Source: Atopobiaceae bacterium
GTDB taxonomy: Bacteria; Actinomycetota; Coriobacteriia; Coriobacteriales; Atopobiaceae
Direction: 5' to 3'
DNA length: 8,854 nucleotides
Assembly (NCBI GenBank): GCA_015258485.1
Contig: JABZIF010000039.1
Span: forward strand, 1 to 8,854
The translations under genes and the position numbers were made by a program. Under the pieces are notes generated by a model. The model saw nothing but the letters and a program-made list of their open reading frames with translations. It was not told where the DNA came from and made no database searches. Shown piece by piece: positions 5,851-8,854 of this stretch (within the stretch, counting starts at the first letter, position 1; every line of letters starts with the position of its first letter).

Positions 5851-6819
5851 ATGTCATTTACTGCTGAGGTAAAAAACGAGTTAGTAAGCGTTCCAGAAGG
5901 TTCAAAAGACGCCATGCTCGCACAACTTTCGGCACTTATTCGTGTATCGGGTACGGTATCGGTTCATGGACCAGGAAAATTTGCTGTCAGAATTGTCACC
6001 GAGACGGGCACGGTTGCTCGTACGGTAGTTAGCTCTTCTCGTCGCTTGTTTGATTTAGATACTTCAATTGAATATCGCCGCTCAATCATGCATAAAAAGC
6101 GCAACTATTTACTTGAGATTTCTAATCAGGATTCACTTGCTGAAGCTCTGCTATCACTTGGAATTTATATTCCTGGTAAGGGGTTAGTGCGGGGAATTCC
6201 AAAAAATATTGTGAAAACCAAAGAGAACCAGCGAGCATTTTTGCGTGGTGCTTTTATGGCGGGCGGTTTTGTGGCCGATCCAAGAAAAGACTTTCACCTA
6301 GAAATAGCTGTCTCGGGTGATGAATTTGCTTTTGACCTTGTAAAGCTCATGGGAGTGTTTGGTGTTAAGGCTCGTCTTAATCATAGGAATCGTCACACAA
6401 ATGCACAAACACGTACCAGAGAAATCTATGCAGTTTATCTTAAGAGTTCAGATGATATCATCACGTTTTTACGAGAAATTGGTGCTACAACCATGGCACG
6501 TGTAGCTGCAGCTGCACGGAACATGAAGCATTACCGTAATAACGTTAATAGAGCGGTAAATGCAGAGCTGGCAAATCAAGCGCGTTCTTCAAATGCTGCC
6601 GCTCATCAATTAGTACTTATCGAGAAGGCCAATAAATTTGCAGGACTTTCCTCTCTTCCACCGGCGATAAAAGATTTTTGTGTAGCAAGAAGAGATAATC
6701 CCGAACTATCTTTAACAGCTCTTGGTGAGTTGTTTGTTCCACCAGTTTCAAAGTCTGCAATGTATCATCGGTTGCTTCGATTAGAAAAAATCGTTCAGGA
6801 TTTAGAAAAAGATGAATAA
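5851..6819 (+). CDS. whiA: WhiA DNA-binding regulator
   Basis: A 322-residue WhiA protein. The family combines a LAGLIDADG homing-endonuclease-like fold, which lacks nuclease function, with a C-terminal helix-turn-helix. Here RAFLRGAFMAGGFVADP (about 128-144) is the typical LAGLIDADG-like helix. The HTH lies at about 286-315, with LSLTALGELF and SKSAMYHRLLRLEKI. RSIMHKKRNYLLEI (77-90) is also a family landmark. In Streptomyces, WhiA acts with WhiB to switch on sporulation and division genes; in Bacillus it affects division and chromosome segregation. The ATG at 5851 has only a weak purine-rich ribosome site (GAGAAG), which fits translation coupled to rapZ 27 bases upstream. The length is normal and there is no sign of damage. 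Confidence 0.94.
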   Translation: MSFTAEVKNELVSVPEGSKDAMLAQLSALIRVSGTVSVHGPGKFAVRIVTETGTVARTVVSSSRRLFDLDTSIEYRRSIMHKKRNYLLEISNQDSLAEALLSLGIYIPGKGLVRGIPKNIVKTKENQRAFLRGAFMAGGFVADPRKDFHLEIAVSGDEFAFDLVKLMGVFGVKARLNHRNRHTNAQTRTREIYAVYLKSSDDIITFLREIGATTMARVAAAARNMKHYRNNVNRAVNAELANQARSSNAAAHQLVLIEKANKFAGLSSLPPAIKDFCVARRDNPELSLTALGELFVPPVSKSAMYHRLLRLEKIVQDLEKDE

Positions 6820-6911
6820 GTTATCGGCGAGTGCGGTAAAATATTCGGTGTACGGTTTAAATGTTAATAAATCCGGAGAAAAGCTCTGGGTTACCGAAAG
6901 GAGCATTACGT

Positions 6912-7937
6912 ATGGCAGTAAAGGTCGCTATTAACGGTTTTGGCCGCATTGGTCGCCTTGCATTCAGGCAGATGTTTGGTCATGAGGGCTCTGAGGTTGT
7001 TGCAATCAATGATCTTACTTCTCCAGAGATGCTTGCATATCTTTTGAAGTATGACTCAACACAGGGCAACTATTCTCGTGATCACAAGGTAGAGGCAACT
7101 GATCATTCTATTATTGTTGATGGTCATGAGATTACCATCTACAAGGAGGCAGACGCTAACAACCTGCCTTGGGGCGATCTTAACGTTGACGTTGTTCTTG
7201 AGTGCACTGGTTTCTACACTTCTAAAGAGAAGGCACAGGCTCACATTAACGCAGGTGCTAAGAAGGTTGTTATTTCTGCTCCTGCAGGCAATGACCTTCC
7301 AACTATCGTCTTTAACGTTAACCACGAGACTCTGACTGCAAATGATGACATCATCTCTGCAGCTTCCTGCACCACTAACTGCCTTGCTCCTATGGCTAAG
7401 GGTCTTAACGATTTTGCAACTATCAAGTCCGGTATTATGACCACCATCCACGCATACACTGGTGATCAGATGATTCTTGATGGCCCACAACGCAAGGGTA
7501 ACTTCCGCCGTTCTCGTGCTGGTGCAGAGAACATCGTTCCTAACTCCACTGGTGCTGCTAAGGCAATCGGCCTTGTTCTTCCTGAGCTCAATGGAAAGCT
7601 CATTGGTGCTGCTCAGCGCGTTCCTACGCCAACTGGCTCTCTCACCAATCTTTACGCTGTTGTTGACAAGAAGGTTACTGCTGATCAGGTCAATGCTGCT
7701 ATGAAGGCATATGCACAGACCATTCCTGAGACCTTCGGTTACAACGAGGATCAAATTGTTTCTCGTGATATCGTTGGTGAGACTCACGGTTCTATTTTTG
7801 ACGCAACTCAGACCATGTGTTCTGACCTTGGCGATGGCACCACTCTTGTACAGGTTACTTCTTGGTACGACAACGAGAATTCTTATACTTCTCAGATGGT
7901 TCGTACTATCAAGTACTTTGAGAAGTTTGTTGCTTAA
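6912..7937 (+). CDS. gap: Glyceraldehyde-3-phosphate dehydrogenase, NAD-dependent type
   Basis: A 341-residue phosphorylating GAPDH of glycolysis that converts glyceraldehyde-3-phosphate, phosphate and NAD to 1,3-bisphosphoglycerate in the cytosol. The Rossmann motif INGFGRIGR is at 7-15. Asp34 at the end of the second strand (VAINDLTS) indicates NAD rather than NADP preference. The catalytic Cys153 lies in [12 protein letters not shown], and the activating His180 in [22 protein letters not shown] near the C-terminus is also typical. I start at ATG 6912, with AAAGGAG 8 bases upstream. An in-frame ATG at 6861 would add 17 residues ahead of the conserved N-terminus and has no ribosome site. Lysine is almost always AAG, unlike in whiA upstream, as expected for a highly expressed gene. 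The 92-base upstream gap probably holds its promoter, but I see no convincing hexamer pair. Confidence 0.97.
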   Translation: MAVKVAINGFGRIGRLAFRQMFGHEGSEVVAINDLTSPEMLAYLLKYDSTQGNYSRDHKVEATDHSIIVDGHEITIYKEADANNLPWGDLNVDVVLECTGFYTSKEKAQAHINAGAKKVVISAPAGNDLPTIVFNVNHETLTANDDIISAASCTTNCLAPMAKGLNDFATIKSGIMTTIHAYTGDQMILDGPQRKGNFRRSRAGAENIVPNSTGAAKAIGLVLPELNGKLIGAAQRVPTPTGSLTNLYAVVDKKVTADQVNAAMKAYAQTIPETFGYNEDQIVSRDIVGETHGSIFDATQTMCSDLGDGTTLVQVTSWYDNENSYTSQMVRTIKYFEKFVA

Positions 7938-7961
7938 GTTATAGCTACATAAACGCCTTAG

Positions 7962-7996
7962 GCGCGGTCGCAGCATCTGCCGCGATCGCGCTTTTT
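7962..7996 (+). terminator. Terminator-like hairpin between gap and pgk
   Basis: GCGCGGTCGC (7962-7971) pairs with GCGATCGCGC (7982-7991), giving a 10-bp GC-rich stem with one G-T wobble and a 10-base loop, followed directly by TTTTT (7992-7996). This is a good rho-independent terminator and lies 24 bases after the gap stop. It ends 28 bases before the pgk ATG, so it probably reduces rather than prevents pgk expression from the gap promoter. A smaller hairpin, CGCC-TTA-GGCG (7954-7964), overlaps the base of the 5' arm and could compete with it. Confidence 0.75.
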
Positions 7997-8024
7997 ATTA
8001 GGAAATGTAATCAAAAGGAGTGAC

Positions 8025-8854
8025 ATGGCTTTTACAAAGAAGACTGTCCGCGATGCAGATGTTGAGGGTAAGCGCGTTCTTATGCGCGTTGACTTCAACG
8101 TGCCACTAAAGGACGGTGTTGTTACTGACGATACCCGCGTTCGTGCTGCACTTCCAACCATCCAGTATCTTCTCGACCACCATGCAAAGATTATCTTGAT
8201 GAGTCACCTCGGCCGTCCAGAGGGTACTGGCTTCCAGCCAGAGCTTTCCCTGCGTCCAGCTGCAGAGAAGCTCGCTGAGCTTCTTGGTCATGAGGTTAAG
8301 TTTGTTGAGGATACCTATGGCGAGAAAGCCCGTGAGGCTGTAGATGCACTCAAGGATGGAGAAATTCTTGTTCTTGAGAACGTCCGTTTTGATAAGCGTG
8401 AGAAGAAGAACGACCCAGAGATTGCAAAGATCCTTGCTTCTTATGGTGACATTTTTGTTCTTGATGCATTTGGCACCGCTCACCGTGCACAGGGTTCTGT
8501 TGTCGGACCAGCAGCTTACCTTCCTGCATATGCAGGATTTTTGCTTGAGAAAGAGGTTGATACTCTTACCTCCATCTTCTCTAACCCAGAGCGTCCACTT
8601 GTGGCTATCGTTGGTGGCTCCAAGGTTTCTTCTAAGATTGGCGTTCTCGATCACCTTATCGATTCTGCCGATACTCTCATCATTGGCGGCGGTATGGCTT
8701 ACACCTTCTTCCTGGCTAAGGGTTACACCGTTGGTACTTCTCTTCAGGAGTCAGACTGGGTAGAGCGTGCAGGCGAGATGCTCAAAAAAGCAGAGGAGAA
8801 GGGCGTTAAGATTCTGCTTCCTGTTGATAACGTTGTTACCGATCATTTTGGTGA
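8025..8854 (+). CDS. pgk: Phosphoglycerate kinase, N-terminal part (runs off the window)
   Basis: The first 276 residues of phosphoglycerate kinase, which makes ATP from 1,3-bisphosphoglycerate in the step after GAPDH. The frame stays open to the window end, and the full enzyme is usually about 395-400 residues, so roughly the last 120, including the C-terminal part of the nucleotide-binding domain, are missing here. Motifs seen are the substrate-binding RVDFNVP (21-27), the HLGRP loop (61-65), LENVRF (117-122), DAFGTAHRA (147-155), and GGSKVSSKI (197-205) of the nucleotide domain. The start is ATG 8025 with AAAAGGAG ending 4 bases upstream. gap-pgk order is the common bacterial arrangement, often continued by tpiA. 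Codon use is biased as in gap. Confidence 0.96.
   Translation, partial: MAFTKKTVRDADVEGKRVLMRVDFNVPLKDGVVTDDTRVRAALPTIQYLLDHHAKIILMSHLGRPEGTGFQPELSLRPAAEKLAELLGHEVKFVEDTYGEKAREAVDALKDGEILVLENVRFDKREKKNDPEIAKILASYGDIFVLDAFGTAHRAQGSVVGPAAYLPAYAGFLLEKEVDTLTSIFSNPERPLVAIVGGSKVSSKIGVLDHLIDSADTLIIGGGMAYTFFLAKGYTVGTSLQESDWVERAGEMLKKAEEKGVKILLPVDNVVTDHFG

Noticed and set aside
6861..6911. An upstream ATG extending GAPDH by 17 residues.
   Set aside because: GAPDH normally starts at the [11 protein letters not shown] position, and the strong AAAGGAG site sits in front of ATG 6912.
7056..7976. Long open reading frame on the minus strand opposite gap (about 306 codons).
   Set aside because: It mirrors the strongly biased codon use of gap, shows no recognisable domain, and gap is certain on the + strand. 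It is an antisense shadow; the same applies to the minus-strand frame at 8106-8654 opposite pgk.
1..8854. Search for tRNA or rRNA genes, CRISPR repeats, insertion sequences or attachment sites.
   Set aside because: Nothing recognisable was seen; the window is packed with co-directional protein genes and no transposase or repeat array is present.

Overview
The window reads as a chromosomal segment of a moderately AT-rich actinobacterium. A member of the Coriobacteriia (Atopobium/Lancefieldella/Olsenella group) is my best guess. The evidence is the rapZ-whiA-gap-pgk block on one strand, an arginine in the RapZ P-loop as in actinobacterial homologues, and modest GC content with strong AAGGAG-type ribosome binding sites. 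The taxon is an inference. Every recognised gene lies on the + strand and there is almost no non-coding space; the longest gap between genes is 92 bases.

Left part (1-4859), amino-sugar / sialic acid use. The window opens with the last 28 codons of an oligopeptide-type ABC transporter ATPase, closed by a clean rho-independent terminator. Only 19 bases later begins a pair of overlapping genes for AXE1/CE7-type acetyl esterases. The first has a full Ser-Asp-His triad. The second is clearly related but has phenylalanine in place of the nucleophilic serine and has lost the oxyanion-hole motif, so it looks like a pseudoenzyme. After an 81-base gap with a 20-bp dyad come three tightly packed genes: a DHDPS/NanA-family aldolase, a ROK-family kinase and an N-acetylmannosamine-6-phosphate epimerase (NanA-NanK-NanE). 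Together they would convert N-acetylneuraminate to pyruvate plus ManNAc, then ManNAc-6-P, then GlcNAc-6-P. The esterases would plausibly remove O-acetyl groups from sialic acid first, and the upstream transporter might be the importer. NagA, NagB, a sialidase and a regulator are not in the window.

Right part (4903-8854), conserved core block. rapZ (nucleotide-binding RNase-adapter family) and whiA are 27 bases apart, without the yvcK gene that normally sits between them. Then come gap (NAD-type glyceraldehyde-3-phosphate dehydrogenase) and, after a terminator-like hairpin, pgk, which runs off the end of the window. gap and pgk show the biased codon choice of highly expressed genes.

The main points for a second look are the catalytically dead esterase partner encoded with an intact one in a sialic acid cluster, the non-classical substrate-pocket motifs of the NanA and NanE proteins, the absence of yvcK, the lack of a terminator between nanE and rapZ, and two terminator hairpins placed just ahead of start codons.
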